A stretch of 64,000 bases of DNA from Mycoplasmopsis opalescens ATCC 27921 (GCF_000712185.1 NZ_JOOB01000008.1:80673-144672); one strand, 5' to 3'; positions 10,768 through 24,889 are shown, numbered from the stretch's first letter. Notes: generated from the sequence alone by a model not told the origin. Program-made: numbers and translations.

Positions 10768-12621
10768 ATGATTAAACTAATTAAAATGCTGCCACTTAAA
10801 AATAAATTGCTTTTATCTTTAGGAGCTTTTTTATCGCTATTAACCGTTATTGGTTCTATGATTTATCCTAATTTTGTGTCGCAATTTATCAAATTGCTTT
10901 TTGTTGAAGATACCAGTAAAGCTGTTGAAATAGTTATTTTTAATAATGTTAAGTTGGCTCCTGTTTCATATGAAATTGCTCGCAGGCAAATAATTATTGC
11001 AACAATCGCCTTAACAATTATTCAAAGCATTTTGACATTTGCTTTTTTAAGTATTATTGTGTATGCTGCGGAATTATCATCACGTTTTTATCGCAATGAA
11101 ATGTATAAAAAAATCATTAAGCTTTCGCTAAAAAATGTATCAAAATTAAAACCAGAAACCATTATGACCAGAGTATCTAATGATATAGCTAACTTCTGGG
11201 AGTTTTTAGTTAATGGCGCTGCTATTCTTTTGAAAAGCTTGCTTTTAATTACTTGTGGAATCATTTTAGCAATGTTAACTGACCTTAAAATGTCGATTTC
11301 AATTTTAATCATGGTTCCGTCATTGGTTCTTATTACTTTTGTAGCAATTAAAATATTGATGCCTAATATGAAAAATGCACAAAAAATTCTTGATATGATA
11401 TCACGTGATTCAGCAGAAACTATTCGTGGAATTAGAGCTATTAAAACTTACAATATGCAAGAAGCTAGAAAAGTTTCATTTAATGAAACTAACACAAATT
11501 GAACAAATAACGCCATTAAACTAATGTACGGATTTTCAATTCTCGAACCTATTTTCTTTGCTTTAATAAACTTTTTGACTATTGGTATTTATTCTGTGGG
11601 TGCTAATCAAGCCTTTAACAAAGTTGCAACCGAAAATACTGTTGTTAATTTAAATATCTTTTTAGAATATATTTGATTGATTGCTTTTGGTTTAATTTCA
11701 CTAACCTTTTTTATTGGTTCAATGTTCAGGGCAAGAGTTTCAGCTTTAAGAATGGTTGAAATTTATGATTATAAAATTGATAATCTTTTCGTTAAAGAGG
11801 GCTTATTTATAGAAAATAATTATGATATAAAAATTCAAGATTTGAACTTTAGATACCACCGTACGGCGCCACACAATTCTTTAAATGAAATAAATTTAGC
11901 TATACCCTTTGGCCAAACCTTCGGAATAATTGGTCCAACCTCAAGTGGTAAAAGCACGCTAGCTACAGTGCTTTTAAACAATTATCTTTATCATGAAGAA
12001 GCCTTTAAAAATGATAAGCACAAATTTACAAAAGACGATTCAACAGTTGTTGATTTACCAAAAAGAGGCGGATCAATTACTATTGGAGGTAATGAACTTA
12101 AAGATATTAATACAAAAAATTTAACCGATAATATCGGTATCGTTTATCAAGATGCATTATTATATACTGGAACTATTCGCTCAAATTTATTATTTGCTAA
12201 GCCGGATGCAACAGAAGAGGAAATGTTCTTCGCTTTAAAAAATGCTTCTGCGTATGATTTTGTAACTGAGTTTGAAGAAGGATTGGACCATCCTGTCACC
12301 CAAGGGGCGACCAATTTAAGTGGCGGTCAAAAACAAAGAATTAGTATTGCTAGAACACTTTTGCGTAAACCTAAAATTCTAATTTTAGATGATTCTACTT
12401 CAGCTTTAGATAATGTTACCACAGCTAAAGTTATGAAAAATATAAAAGAAAATTACGATTGCACCACGATTTTAATTTCACAAAAAATCGCTCCAATTAA
12501 AAATGCAGATCAAATTTTAGTGTTAAATAATGGTTCATCCATTGGGCTTGGTACTCATAATGAATTATTAAAAAACTGCGATTATTATCACGAAATTTAT
12601 ACAACACAACTAGAACAATAG
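10768..12621 (+). CDS. ABC exporter, half-transporter A (degenerate ATP site)
   Basis: A 617-residue half-transporter: a six-helix exporter membrane domain (about residues 1-330) followed by an ATPase domain. Walker A is GPTSSGKST (about residue 389) and the signature LSGGQ (about 517) is intact. The position of the catalytic Glu is Asp (LILDDSTSALD), and the H-loop His is Gln (LISQKI). This degenerate site is typical of one partner in heterodimeric exporters such as LmrCD and BmrCD. The start at 10768 is chosen over an upstream GUG/AUG-type extension because of AGGAAGGAG immediately before it. It lies 7 bp upstream of its partner. The substrate is unknown; multidrug or lipid export is likely for the family. 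Confidence 0.9.
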
Positions 12622-12628
12622 GGGGACT

Positions 12629-14449
12629 ATGAAAAAAGATAAATCTAAACGCGTCAAAATTAAAGACATTGTTAATTTGTTTAAGGTTTTTCATAAGTTT
12701 GCCGGTAATCATTGCTGAAAATTATATTTAGGACTATTTTTATCTTTTGTTGCCCTCGGTCTTTATAATCTCGGAACCTTAATGACCGGTTTAATTGTAA
12801 GTAATACATTCACTAAAGAGGTTTTAGCTGGTGTAGAAGAATTTAATTTAAATAAATTTATTTTATTCTGCTCTATTTTGGGTGCGGCCTTCTTGCTTTA
12901 TCTAATTTTAAGAACAATTTTAAATCGCTTACTTATCGAATTATGCATGAATATTGCACACAATATTCGTAAGCAAATTAATGATAAACTTTTACAAATG
13001 CCAGTAAGCTATTTTGATCATCAAAAAGCTGGTGATTTAATCGCAATTATTTCCAATGACGCCTCACAGTTAGCGATGGCATTGACACAAATAGTCTCTT
13101 CTGTCATTAGTCAAATTTTCTCGATTTTGATTTCAGTTGTAATTTTGATGCTTACATCTGTAACGATTTCAAGCATTATGATTGTAATTGTTTTATTCTT
13201 CTTTAGCATTGGAATTTACCTTGCTTCATTCGCAGGACCTGCTTTCATTAAACTAAATGAACACTTTGGAGAAATTGTTGGATATGTTGAAGAAATATTA
13301 AAAAATCAAAGGGTTGCAAATAGTTTTAATCAACAAAAAGCAACAATTGAAAACTATCAAAAAATTACCCAAAAGATCTATAAAACAGCAATTGTAGGCG
13401 ATATTATTCAAAGACTAACGTCGCCTTGATCAGTTTTTGCAAATAACATTTTAGTTATGTCTAGTGCTATTTTTGGTTTAATTTTTAAAGAAAATAATTT
13501 ACCTTTCGTTTCTGTATTATTCGATGAGCCTAATGCTGGATTTTTCATCGGTTATACAGGCTTGCTTTGATCTTTGACCGGCAGCTTCAATGTAATTATG
13601 GATAGTTCATTTGCGTTTTTACAAGGAATTAGCGCTATGCGTCGTGTGGATAAAATTCTTAACTTAGAAAATGAAAAACCAATTGAAAATCCAGTTGAAT
13701 TAACTGATGTTAAAGGTCATATTGAATTTAATAATGTATATTTTCGCTATAATCAATCATCTGGAAAATACCAGCTTAAAAATGCTACTTTCGAAGCAAA
13801 ACCTGGCGAAACAATAGCTATTGTTGGTGCTACCGGAGCCGGTAAAACTACAATAATTAACCTACTTTCAAAATTTTATGATTATGAAATGGGAAGTATT
13901 AAAATCGACAATGTTGAATTAAAACAAATACCCAAGACCAATTTAAGAGATTTTATGGCTGTTGTTTTACAAGATCCATTTATGTTTAACGACACAATCA
14001 AAAACAACATTAAAATTGGTAATTCTCTAGCTGACAATGAACATATTATTGAAGCTGCAAAAACAGTATCAGCACACGAAATTATTATGCAATTAGAATT
14101 TGGTTATGATACGCAATTAGTTAACGACGGAGCTATGCTTTCAAAAGGTGAACGTCAACTAATAGCTATGGCTAGAGCCATTTTAGGCGAAAAAAGAATC
14201 ATCATTTTAGATGAAGCAACCTCAAATATTGATAGTAATACTGAAAAAATTATTCAAGCTGCCTTAAATGAAAAAATCTTAGTTAACAAAACAGCTATTG
14301 TTATTGCTCATAGATTAAGCACAATTAAAAATGCAGATAAAATCTTGGTAGTCGAAGACGGACAAATAGTTGAAGGTGGCACGCATGAAGAGTTATTAAA
14401 ACTTAATGGAAGCTATGCAAAATTATATAACTCCCAATTTAGCCAATAA
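12629..14449 (+). CDS. ABC exporter, half-transporter B (catalytic ATP site)
   Basis: A 606-residue partner of the preceding gene with the same architecture. Walker A is GATGAGKT (about residue 400). Walker B ends in a normal catalytic Glu (IIILDEATSNID) and the H-loop His is present (VIAHRLST), but its signature is LSKGE instead of LSGGQ. In a head-to-tail dimer its Walker motifs pair with the intact signature of the first subunit to make the single competent site, and its altered signature completes the degenerate site. GGGGG precedes the start, which follows the upstream stop by 7 bases, so the two are co-translated. Confidence 0.9.
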
Positions 14450-14521
14450 CTCTACTCTATAGGCATATTGGTATTAAAACAAATTTATTTATTGTTTACA
14501 ATGTAGTTTGGAATTAAAAAA

Positions 14522-15346
14522 ATGAATAAAAAAAACAAACAAATAAGAATACTTTTCTTTGGTGATATTTTTAGCGAGAATGGCATTATAGCAGTTGCTA
14601 AAAATATTGACAAGATAAAACAAAAATATAACGTTGATTTTACGATTGCGCAAGCAGAGAATGTGACTGATCGTAAAGGTTTTTCTGAAGAAGATTATTC
14701 ACGTCTAAAGAAAATAGGCATTGATGCTTTTACTTTAGGTAATCACGTTTGAGCTAAGGATGGTATTTTTAATATTATAAATTGTAATGATGTAATCCGC
14801 CCCTACAATATTCCTAGCTCTTATGCAGGCCACGGTTCATCGGTATTTAAAGTTAATAACTCAACTTTAAGAGTTACTTCTATGATGGGCATATGCTTTA
14901 ATAAATTATTAAAGCCATGAGGTGATGAATATGCATTAAACTTTTTCGATGCAGCAGATAGTTTAATTAACAACTCTGCTAATCAAAAAGCTGATTTTCA
15001 CTTTATGGATTTCCATGCTGAAACTACTTCGGAAAAGTACACATTCGCGCTTTATCTTGATGGAAAAATCGATGCCTTTTGTGGCACTCACACACATGTT
15101 CAAACAAATGATGCTCATGTTTTACCAAAAGGTACATGTTATATAACCGATGTTGGAATGTGCGGCCCTTATGATTGTTCAATTGGTGCAAATTTCCAAG
15201 AAGTATATGAACATATGCGATACCAATCGAGAAGTATCTTCCGTCCTTCTGAAAATCAATCACAAGTTAATGCAGCATATATAGAATTAAACACTATTGA
15301 TAAACACTTAAATAAAATTGAAGCGATCAAAATATTGCCTTATTAA
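14522..15346 (+). CDS. ymdB: YmdB-family metallophosphoesterase (2',3'-cyclic nucleotide phosphodiesterase type)
   Basis: A 274-residue protein of the TIGR00282/YmdB family, which hydrolyses 2',3'-cAMP in characterised members and affects RNA-linked signalling. Dinuclear metal ligands are visible in order: GDIF (about residue 14), AENVT (about 40; usually NGEN), GNHVW (about 74), HAETTSEK (about 166) and GTHTHVQT (about 190). The length is normal. Two or three UGA codons are read as Trp. It follows the exporter by 72 bp and ends at a bidirectional terminator shared with the convergent lipoprotein gene. Confidence 0.85.
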
Positions 15347-15362
15347 TAATTTATATTTTTTT

Positions 15363-15392
15363 CCTGTGCTACACTAATTTTAGTAAAAAAAT
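15363..15392 (+). repeat. Dispersed 28-bp motif, copy 3
   Basis: CCTGTGCTACACTAATTTTA, continuing as GTAAAAAAAT; it is directly followed by the hairpin at 15387-15420. Confidence 0.65.
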
Positions 15393-15420
15393 AAAAACAG
15401 TTATGCTGTTTTTATTTTTG
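15387..15420. terminator. Bidirectional terminator between ymdB and the lipoprotein gene
   Basis: AAAAACAG and CTGTTTTT pair around a 5-base loop, with A-run and T-run on the two sides; it serves two convergent genes. Confidence 0.8.
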
Positions 15421-17115
15421 TAAAAACTCTGAATAAGGCAAGGTCTTACCATTATCGATTTCGGTTCCATAATCAAAGTTAATTGATTTTAATTCCTTTT
15501 GTTTTTCTATTATTTTAGCATTGTCAAAACCAACTAATCCGCCCACTAAAATGATTTTTTCGCTGTTTTCTTTTGATAACATTGATTTTCCTTCGCTGTC
15601 TATAAAATCAATTTTTAGGTCAAATTTGCCAATATTGATTTGGTTTTTAAGTTCATCATTAAGAATTTTAACCTTAACTCTTTTAATAACATTTTTTTCA
15701 TGGTCAATATCATTAAGACATGTATTTTTATTAGTTGAGTATGGCTTTGAGACGTTATAAAGTAATATAAACTGGTTTAATGCGTTTTCTAGGTTTTTTT
15801 CAAAAAGTTTTTTATTTTGGTGCATTGTTGTTATATCGACTTGTTCCATTTTTTTATTCCCTCAGAAAGTTAAATCATTTCGGTAGGCATGAATAATAAA
15901 ATTAATAATATCTATTAGGTTAGTTTGGTAAAAATCATCAGGATCTACTATTTCAGGTGTTTGGCACTTATCATTCATTTTTTTATAATTAAATAATTTC
16001 GGGTTTTTTAATTTTTTATCTTCATAAAAACCGTGTTCAAAAATATGGTTATGGATGGTAAAATCAACCGAATATCAAGGGAATGTGCCGATAATTTCAC
16101 CATTTTTATCTTTTACTTCTACATCTAAAACAGCTATAGAATAGCTATTTCATAATAATTTAGTTGGTTTTCAGCTAATAATTCTAAAGCTATAATCCTT
16201 TGATTTTGTGGTTAAATAAAACAAGTCTGTATTATATTGAAGCAAACTTAAAAAACCATTTAAATTAAATATTAATCATTCCACTCTGGGGTGCATTAAA
16301 TTGTCAAATTCACTAGCTTTGAAAATATTCGTCTTCAAATTCAAGTTTAAATCAGCAAATAAATCATTAAGGTGAATGGCATCGTTATCTTCAAAATTTA
16401 GTCTTTGGTCTTTATCTCCCTTAATCTCAATATTTTTATATAAATATTTATCACCATCGGTAAAATCATTTTTTTTGATTTTCAATACAATATTTTGGTT
16501 TTTATCAGTTGATGAATCGAAAACTACAATATTAATAGTTATTTCTTTGTCGTTGTCTAGATCAAAATCAATATTTTTTATTTCATATTGTTCATTGTTC
16601 TTATTAAAACTTTTTAAATAAAACGTGATGGCTTTTTTATATTGATTTTGTAAAAATAAACTTTTTTTAAACGACGCAAATCGTGTTTGATCCACTACGG
16701 GTATAGATTTATCAATTAAAAATCTTTTTGCGCTTAAAAAGCCTGTAGAAAAGGAGTTTTGATCAAGTTCTTTATCTTTATTTTCATTTTCTATTATTTG
16801 TTTTACATTTATATTTGGAACTGAATTTTGTAAAGAGTAAGAGTTATTTTTGACTTTAAAAAATATGTCATTACTTTTAATTTTAATAGTGGTAGCTTGT
16901 ATTTTCTCAATTAATAAAAATTTTAATTGAGAAAAATTAATGTTTCCTATTTCTTCTTCGGACAAATTTAATTTATCTATTAATGGAATAGATTTATTAT
17001 TTTCATCCGTAGGTTTATATGGATTATTATTTGAACATGATATTGCTATGCTTGTGGGCAATATCATCGACGATAATAGAGAAGCTATTTTAATTATTTG
17101 GCTTTTTTTATTCAT
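15412..17115 (-). CDS. Large lipoprotein of unknown function
   Basis: A 567-residue precursor; all interruptions of the frame are UGA read as Trp, so this is one intact gene rather than two fragments. The N-terminus is a lipoprotein signal with lipobox AISC (Cys about residue 27) followed by an Asn-rich linker. The remainder is hydrophilic, rich in Lys, Asn and Asp, with no recognised enzyme motif. It is predicted to be a surface antigen. The downstream bidirectional terminator isolates it from ymdB, and upstream there is about 100 bp to the terminator of the next minus-strand gene. Confidence 0.8.
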
Positions 17116-17169
17116 TTTTTAATTATATATATTTTTTATATTTAAAGATTAATTTTTGGGATTCGATAA

Positions 17170-17213
17170 TCAAAAAAGACAATAGTAATAATTAAACTCT
17201 ATTGTCTTTTTTT
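17170..17213 (-). terminator. Terminator of the 17216-17887 gene
   Basis: AAAAAAGACAATAG pairs with CTATTGTCTTTTTT across a loop of about 14 bases; it is symmetrical, so it may also act on the other strand. Confidence 0.75.
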
Positions 17214-17215
17214 GA

Positions 17216-17887
17216 TTATTTTGAGTTTTGTTTGACTTTTAAAACAATATTTTTGCTTACTTCTAGTTTCTCAAGGTAATCAACTTTATTGTCTTTTAAT
17301 TTAATTGTAACTGTTACATTTCTTTGGGTATTCATTTCTTTGCTGAATTCATCTAATTTAAAGATTATTAAGGTTTTATTAGGAACTTTAACTTCATCAG
17401 TAAGCATCAAATCTTGCTCTGTTCAGTCTTTTATTGGTTTGTTGTTGCTTTCAGGATTAACAATCAGGGTTTTATCAGTGATTTTTGTTAATAGATCATT
17501 CATTTTTTTAAGGGTATCTTTAATATTTTCTAATTTGGAATTATTGTTAGCTTTATTTTGTTCGACTTCCATAATTTTAGCTTTAATGTGCTTATTTAAA
17601 AATTTTGTTTTTTGAGCATCATTATTAACAAATTTAGTTGCATCTTCAATTTGTTTATTTATGGATGCCAATAGAATTTCATAAAAATTTTGGTTTTCTA
17701 GCTGAGAAATTATTTTGCTTTGCTTTTTAATTGCATCAATTTCATTTTGAAGTTTTAAAACTAATTTTGGATGTTCCTCATGGTCTTTTTTATTCCTGAT
17801 TGGTATGACAACGGCAGGCAAAATTGTGCCAACTCCAACAATGGTTACACTGGATAAAAGAAATCAAGTTACACGCTTTTTATTCAT
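17216..17887 (-). CDS. Membrane-anchored coiled-coil protein of unknown function
   Basis: A 223-residue protein beginning MNKKRVTWFLL with one hydrophobic segment (about residues 6-30) lacking a lipobox Cys, so it is a signal anchor or an uncleaved or cleaved signal peptide. Residues about 45-150 are Lys/Glu/Gln/Asn-rich with heptad-like spacing, predicted coiled coil. The C-terminal portion is a small domain with alternating hydrophobic residues. I do not recognise the family. The start is placed at ATG 17887-17885; an internal UUG start would lose the membrane segment. Confidence 0.7.
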
Positions 17888-17936
17888 TTTTTTATTATAC
17901 TGTATTTTATTAATTATTAAAGAAATACTTAAAACA

Positions 17937-17968
17937 CTGTGATACAGTATTTTTAGTAAAAAAATAGC
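17937..17968 (+). repeat. Dispersed 28-bp motif, copy 4
   Basis: CTGTGATACAGTATTTTTAG, continuing as TAAAAAAATAGC; it overlaps the T-run side of the atpC terminator. Confidence 0.65.
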
Positions 17969-17986
17969 ATCCGAAGATGCTATATT
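17960..17986 (-). terminator. ATP synthase operon terminator
   Basis: TAGCATC and GATGCTA flank a CGAA-type tetraloop just after the atpC stop; on the minus strand the hairpin is followed by TTTTTTT. Confidence 0.75.
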
Positions 17987-17987
17987 A

Positions 17988-18419
17988 TTAATGTGGGGAA
18001 TGTTCAATATCATAAACTTTAATTCTATTAAGAGCTTTTCTAAGTTTAATTTCTAACTTAGCTTTATCTTTATAGGTATCAACACTAGAAAGGAGGTCGA
18101 GAGCTGAATCTCTGTCTTTTTGTGCTCTGACAATATCGATGTTTTCACCAAAGATAATATCATCAGTTATGATTCTTATGTTTGCTCTATCAGCAAATAC
18201 AAGCCCTCCACCTACTGAGCAGACGTGATAATCTTTATCACCTGGGCTATTTATAGTTAATTTCCCAATTGCAATATTGCTTGCAAAAGCGCTTATTCCA
18301 GGCAAAAGACAAATAGCTCCGCCACTCTTAGTTCTTAAGGTTACACTTCTAACATCACCTTCGAAAAACACATTTTCAATAGTAGTGATTTTTAAATTAA
18401 TTGTTTTAGTTGTTGCCAT
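17988..18419 (-). CDS. atpC: ATP synthase F1 epsilon subunit
   Basis: A 143-residue epsilon subunit, the small rotor and regulatory protein of F1. The N-terminal beta-sandwich shows the family pattern (ENVFFEGDVRSVTL, then GAICLLPGISAFASNI), and the C-terminal helical hairpin follows (RAQKDRDSALDLLS to KALNRIKVYD). It is the last gene of the operon, starting 2 bp after atpD, and is followed by a hairpin terminator. Confidence 0.92.
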   Translation of the reverse strand: MATTKTINLKITTIENVFFEGDVRSVTLRTKSGGAICLLPGISAFASNIAIGKLTINSPGDKDYHVCSVGGGLVFADRANIRIITDDIIFGENIDIVRAQKDRDSALDLLSSVDTYKDKAKLEIKLRKALNRIKVYDIEHSPH

Positions 18420-18421
18420 AA

Positions 18422-20777
<2,356 letters not shown>

Positions 20778-20778
<1 letters not shown>

Positions 20779-22358
20779 TATTTAATTTTATCCAAAACGT
20801 TTTGTGGAATTGAGTAATTCATCTCTGGTTGATAGTTTGGTATTTGACTAATTGTACTGTCTACAAGCCTTTTTAGCATAATTAAGTATTTTTTCGTTAT
20901 CGCATCATTCAATGAGTTGTTATTAGCTAATAATTCTTCAGCTAAGGCAATACCTTCTAGTGAATGCATAGTTTCAACGACTGAATTTTTGAAATTAGCT
21001 ATGCTTGTTAGAGGGATTGGGTTAATTAAGCGCTCTTTAATGGCTAAAAGTAATGCAACTTGAGTTGGCTGTGATAATGGAGAATATTGTGGTTGTTTAA
21101 GCATTTCGAAAACTTTAGATCCATGAGCTAAAATTTCCTTGGTACTATCATCTAAGTCACTTCCAAATTGTGCAAAAGCTTGCATTTCATTATATTGTGC
21201 TAATTCAAGCTTTAATGAACCTGAAAGTTGCTTCATTGCTTTGATTTGGGCTGCACTACCTACACGGCTGACACTAAGCCCAACGTCAACAGCTGGTCTT
21301 TGTCCAGCGTTGAATAAAGATTCACGTGTAAAGATCTGTCCATCGGTTATGGAAATAACATTAGTTGGAATATAAGCTGATATATCACCTTGCTGAGTTT
21401 CGATAATTGGTAAAGCAGTAATTGAACCGCCACCATATTCTTTTGTTACTCTTGCTGCTCTTTCGAGTAGTTGGCTGTGAAGATAGAACACATCACCAGG
21501 GAAGGCTTCACGTCCAGGTGGACGGCGTAATAATAATGATAATGTACGGTATGCTACCGCATGTTTAGACAAGTCATCATAAATAATTAAAACATCATCA
21601 CCTTTAGACATTCATTCTTCAGCAATCGTTACCCCAGCATAAGGTGCAATGTATTGCTGAGGTGCCAATTCAGAAGCTGATGAAACCACGACTGTGGTGT
21701 AGTCTAAAGCTCTAACTTCACGTAAGCGATTTACTATTTGTGCTACTGTACTGTTTTTTAAGCCAATAGCAACGTAAATACATTTAACATTTTTACCTTG
21801 CTGATTAATGATTGTATCTAAAGCTATAGCTGTTTTACCGGTTTGGCGATCGCCAATAATTAATTCACGCTGGCCTTTTCCGATAGGAATCATACTATCA
21901 ATTGAAATGATACCTGTTTCTAATGGCTGTGAAACAGCTTCACGAGACATAACACCTGATGCAACTTTAAATATTTCACGGCGTTGAGTTGTTTCTATTG
22001 GGCCTTTCCCATCAATAGGTTGACCAAGCGAGTTAATAACTCTACCTAAAAGTTTATCACCAACATTTATAGAAATAACTTCACCTGTTCTGCGGCATTC
22101 ATCACCTTCACTTAGCAAGTTAGCATTACCAAAAATTGTAACACCAACCACTTCTTCTTCAAGGTTCAAAACAAGGCCATATATGTCATTTTTAAAGACA
22201 ACTAATTCACCATTTCTCACTTTATTTAATCCGCTAACTAAAGCGATACCGTCACCAACAGTGATTATTTTTCCATATTCTGAATAGTCAACTTGTGAGT
22301 CATAATTTTTGATGCGTTCTTTTATAATTTTTGATATATCTCAGTTAATACTTGACAT
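20778..22358 (-). CDS. atpA: ATP synthase F1 alpha subunit
   Basis: A 526-residue non-catalytic nucleotide-binding subunit with P-loop GDRQTGKT and the alpha-type signature [10 protein letters not shown] (usually VSRVGGAAQ). UGA codons are read as Trp near the N-terminus and at EEW before MSKGDDVLI. The start ATG 22358-22356 follows AGGAGGTTTTAG, 10 bp after atpH. The length is normal for a mollicute AtpA. Confidence 0.97.
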
Positions 22359-22368
22359 CTAAAACCTC

Positions 22369-22908
22369 CTATTTGACTAGTATTTGGCTGATTTTATGCA
22401 AATCATTTTGATATGAATGTTCTATTATTTCATTATCAATTAATATTCTAAAACCAGCGATTAATTCTGTATTTACACGTGGATAAATTCTTACTTCACA
22501 TTGATATTTTTGAATAAGTTTTTTTCTTATTAGTTCTAATTTTTCATCGCTTAATTGTGTTACTGTTTCAACAACTGCAAACTTAATGTTTAAGTGTTTA
22601 TTTGCAACTCTAAAAAAAGCGATTAAGATACGTTTAAAGATATAACCAGCATTTTTTTCACAAATGACTTTAAAACACCTTGCTAATAAATTTCCTGCTG
22701 GTTTTTCAGCGAAGATATTGTCAATTATTAAGTTTTTTTCCTCATTAGGAATAGCTGTATTTTTTAATAATTTCTCAAAGTCACTGTTGTTTTTAGTTTG
22801 AAAGTATAATTCTAAAAGGGTATCGTAAACTGATTGAACACATTTGTCTTCAATTGCTAAATCGAGCAAGGCAAAGGCATATCCATCGGCATTAGCACGT
22901 GTGTACAT
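22369..22908 (-). CDS. atpH: ATP synthase F1 delta subunit
   Basis: A 179-residue peripheral stalk cap connecting F1 alpha to the b subunit. It shows the helical N-terminal domain (YTRANADGYAFALLDLA) and the family's C-terminal motif region (ELIAGFRILIDNEIIEHS). Its start overlaps the atpF stop at 22908. Confidence 0.9.
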   Translation of the reverse strand: MYTRANADGYAFALLDLAIEDKCVQSVYDTLLELYFQTKNNSDFEKLLKNTAIPNEEKNLIIDNIFAEKPAGNLLARCFKVICEKNAGYIFKRILIAFFRVANKHLNIKFAVVETVTQLSDEKLELIRKKLIQKYQCEVRIYPRVNTELIAGFRILIDNEIIEHSYQNDLHKISQILVK

Positions 22909-23462
22909 TAGCTTTCCTTTAGAAACTTATCAATAATTTTGTCTTGAGTTTCTTGCGAAATTTCTCTTTCGAGAATTTGACGAGAAAGATTAGTAGCGGC
23001 TGTAACGATCTCTTTTTTACTTTCTTTTAATAAATTGCTTTGTTGTAATTGAATATCGATTTTAGCTTCTTCAATCATTCGTTGAGAAGTACTTTTTGCC
23101 TTCTCAATATAACGTGAATAGGCTGCTTCAGCACGAATTTTAGCATCACGCTTAATGAGATTTGCGTCTTCATGAGCTTTAGCTAAACGAGTATTAACTT
23201 CTTCAAGTTTTTGTTGAGAAAGTTTATTTGTTTCCTCTGCTTGATTGATGTTATTTTGAATGTAATCTTGGCGTGCTTTTATTGCTTTTTTAACTGGCTT
23301 ATAGAGCAAAAAGTATAATATTATAATTGAAATCAATAATGATAAAAGCGTAGCTAACATCAATGGTCAAGAAGGAAAAATTTTGAAGAATTTTTCTTGA
23401 ATCGACTCTGATAAATCAGGTCTTTCAGGCACTGCGGCAGCATAAATAATGTTATGAAGCAT
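22908..23462 (-). CDS. atpF: ATP synthase F0 b subunit
   Basis: A 184-residue peripheral stalk protein. A membrane helix (LMLATLLSLLISIIILYFLL, about residues 33-55) is followed by a long charged coiled coil. The start is taken at ATG 23462-23460, giving a short N-terminal segment before the membrane helix; the internal ATG at 23363 would also leave the helix intact. It lacks a lipobox Cys, unlike AtpF of some mycoplasmas, which is predicted to be a lipoprotein. It lies 5 bp after atpE. Confidence 0.9.
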
Positions 23463-23467
23463 GTTGA

Positions 23468-23707
23468 TTATTTAAGCACGAAAATGATGATAATTGCAAC
23501 AATTAAGCAGTAAATTGCTGATGATTCGGCAACACCTTGACCGATAAGCATCATTGTTCTAATTTTAGATGCAGCTTCAGGGTTTCTTCCGACAGCATCA
23601 CAAGCTTTACCGGCTGCAATCCCTTGACCTAATCCACATCCAAATGATCCAAGCATAGCTAGACCAGCACCAACGGCAATTAATCCTACTTTAACTCCGT
23701 CATTCAT
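23468..23707 (-). CDS. atpE: ATP synthase F0 c subunit
   Basis: A 79-residue two-helix proteolipid of the rotor ring. Helix 1 carries the Gly-rich packing motif (GAGLAMLGSFGCGLGQG), the polar loop has GRNPEA, and helix 2 carries the ion-binding Glu (VAESSAIY). The start at ATG 23707 is preferred over an upstream frame extension because GGAGGTTCAAT stands directly before it. Confidence 0.95.
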   Translation of the reverse strand: MNDGVKVGLIAVGAGLAMLGSFGCGLGQGIAAGKACDAVGRNPEAASKIRTMMLIGQGVAESSAIYCLIVAIIIIFVLK

Positions 23708-23732
23708 ATTGAACCTCCTAAAAAATAAATAG

Positions 23733-24467
23733 TTATGCAATAATTTTTTGGGTTTGATTAATTTTCTTTTTTGACTTTTTTACTATCTTTTCAGCTTCAC
23801 TTGATCAATAAACTGTTGTAAGTAATGTAAATACTAGAGTTTGCACAATTGGACCAAACATATCAAAAAACATATGTAAAAATGGTGTAAAAAATGAACC
23901 AAAAAAGTAAAATCCATTTGTGATTGGCATTAAATCCCATACGTATCCGAAGACATAATAAACTAAATACGTTATAGTTGCACCACCAATAATATTTCCA
24001 AACATACGCATTGATAGTGAAATTAATGGAGCAAACTGACTTACTATTTCAATTGGGCTAACTAAATATCTTTTTAATCAGCGTCATTTTTGAAATATAG
24101 TCGCAATAGTATAAGATCCTAAAAATGTTATTAAAGCCAAGGTTAAAGTCACCGAATAAGATGTAGCTATAGGTTCTAATCCGATTAAACCAAGCGAATT
24201 ACCAATTAGTATAAAAGTAGCTAGGCTAAAGATATAAATTCGCATCTTAGGTAATTTATTTTCACTAGCTTCATCATATAAATTGCACACAGCATTAACA
24301 TAACCTTCAGCCACTAACTGTAAAGCTTTTGGAGCTTTATTCGGCTTAGCGTGTTTTTTAATGTGTATTGTGACGCTAATCGAGATAATAAAAATTATCA
24401 AAACAGTCACAAATAAAGAAAACAATTGAGGTTGATTTCATTCGTTAAAAAATCTTTTAAAATCCAT
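23733..24467 (-). CDS. atpB: ATP synthase F0 a subunit
   Basis: A 244-residue multi-span membrane protein forming the ion half-channels against the c ring. The conserved essential Arg is seen in LISLSMRMFGNIIGG, and the C-terminal helices are typical. Several UGA codons are read as Trp (for example WRWLKRYLVSP). The start ATG 24467-24465 is preceded by AGGAGGCTAATAA. Confidence 0.93.
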
Positions 24468-24484
24468 TTATTAGCCTCCTTTCC

Positions 24485-24889
24485 TTAGTTTTTTTTAATA
24501 AAAATAATCGATATAGGTAATACCAAAATGCCTATAAAATAGGTGAAAATGTTAAATGGATAACTCACCTTTTCTATTATTGAGGCATCTAATTTGTTAA
24601 AATAAACATTTAAAAATAATGCGGCCAAAAAGATTAATCCAACTAATAAAGTTAAGCAAATATTGACTATTGTATTTGATAATACAACTGATTTTTTATT
24701 AGTTAGTTTTTGTTTTTGAATTAGTATTGATCTAATTGAAAAATTTAACATATAGCTAAAAGCGCCAAGCCAAAAACCTAGTAAACCGTAAATGTTCAAG
24801 TAATAAAAAAAGCATAGCAACAATAGTGAAACTACGCCAGCAATTATTATAAAATTTAGATATATTTTTTTTAATAATTGCCTACTCAT
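24485..24889 (-). CDS. atpI: ATP synthase operon membrane protein AtpI-like
   Basis: A 134-residue protein with four predicted membrane helices at the head of the operon, the position of the AtpI/MG406-type assembly factor. Sequence identity within this family is low, so the assignment rests on size, topology and position. AtpI proteins assist c-ring assembly in characterised bacteria. Confidence 0.7.
   Translation of the reverse strand: MSRQLLKKIYLNFIIIAGVVSLLLLCFFYYLNIYGLLGFWLGAFSYMLNFSIRSILIQKQKLTNKKSVVLSNTIVNICLTLLVGLIFLAALFLNVYFNKLDASIIEKVSYPFNIFTYFIGILVLPISIIFIKKN

Noticed and set aside
15412..17115. Apparent pair of broken genes (two frames separated by about 430 bp)
   Set aside because: All in-frame interruptions are UGA, which is Trp in this organism; the frame is continuous as one 567-residue lipoprotein. 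The same applies to hsdR, atpA, MIB, MIP and others.
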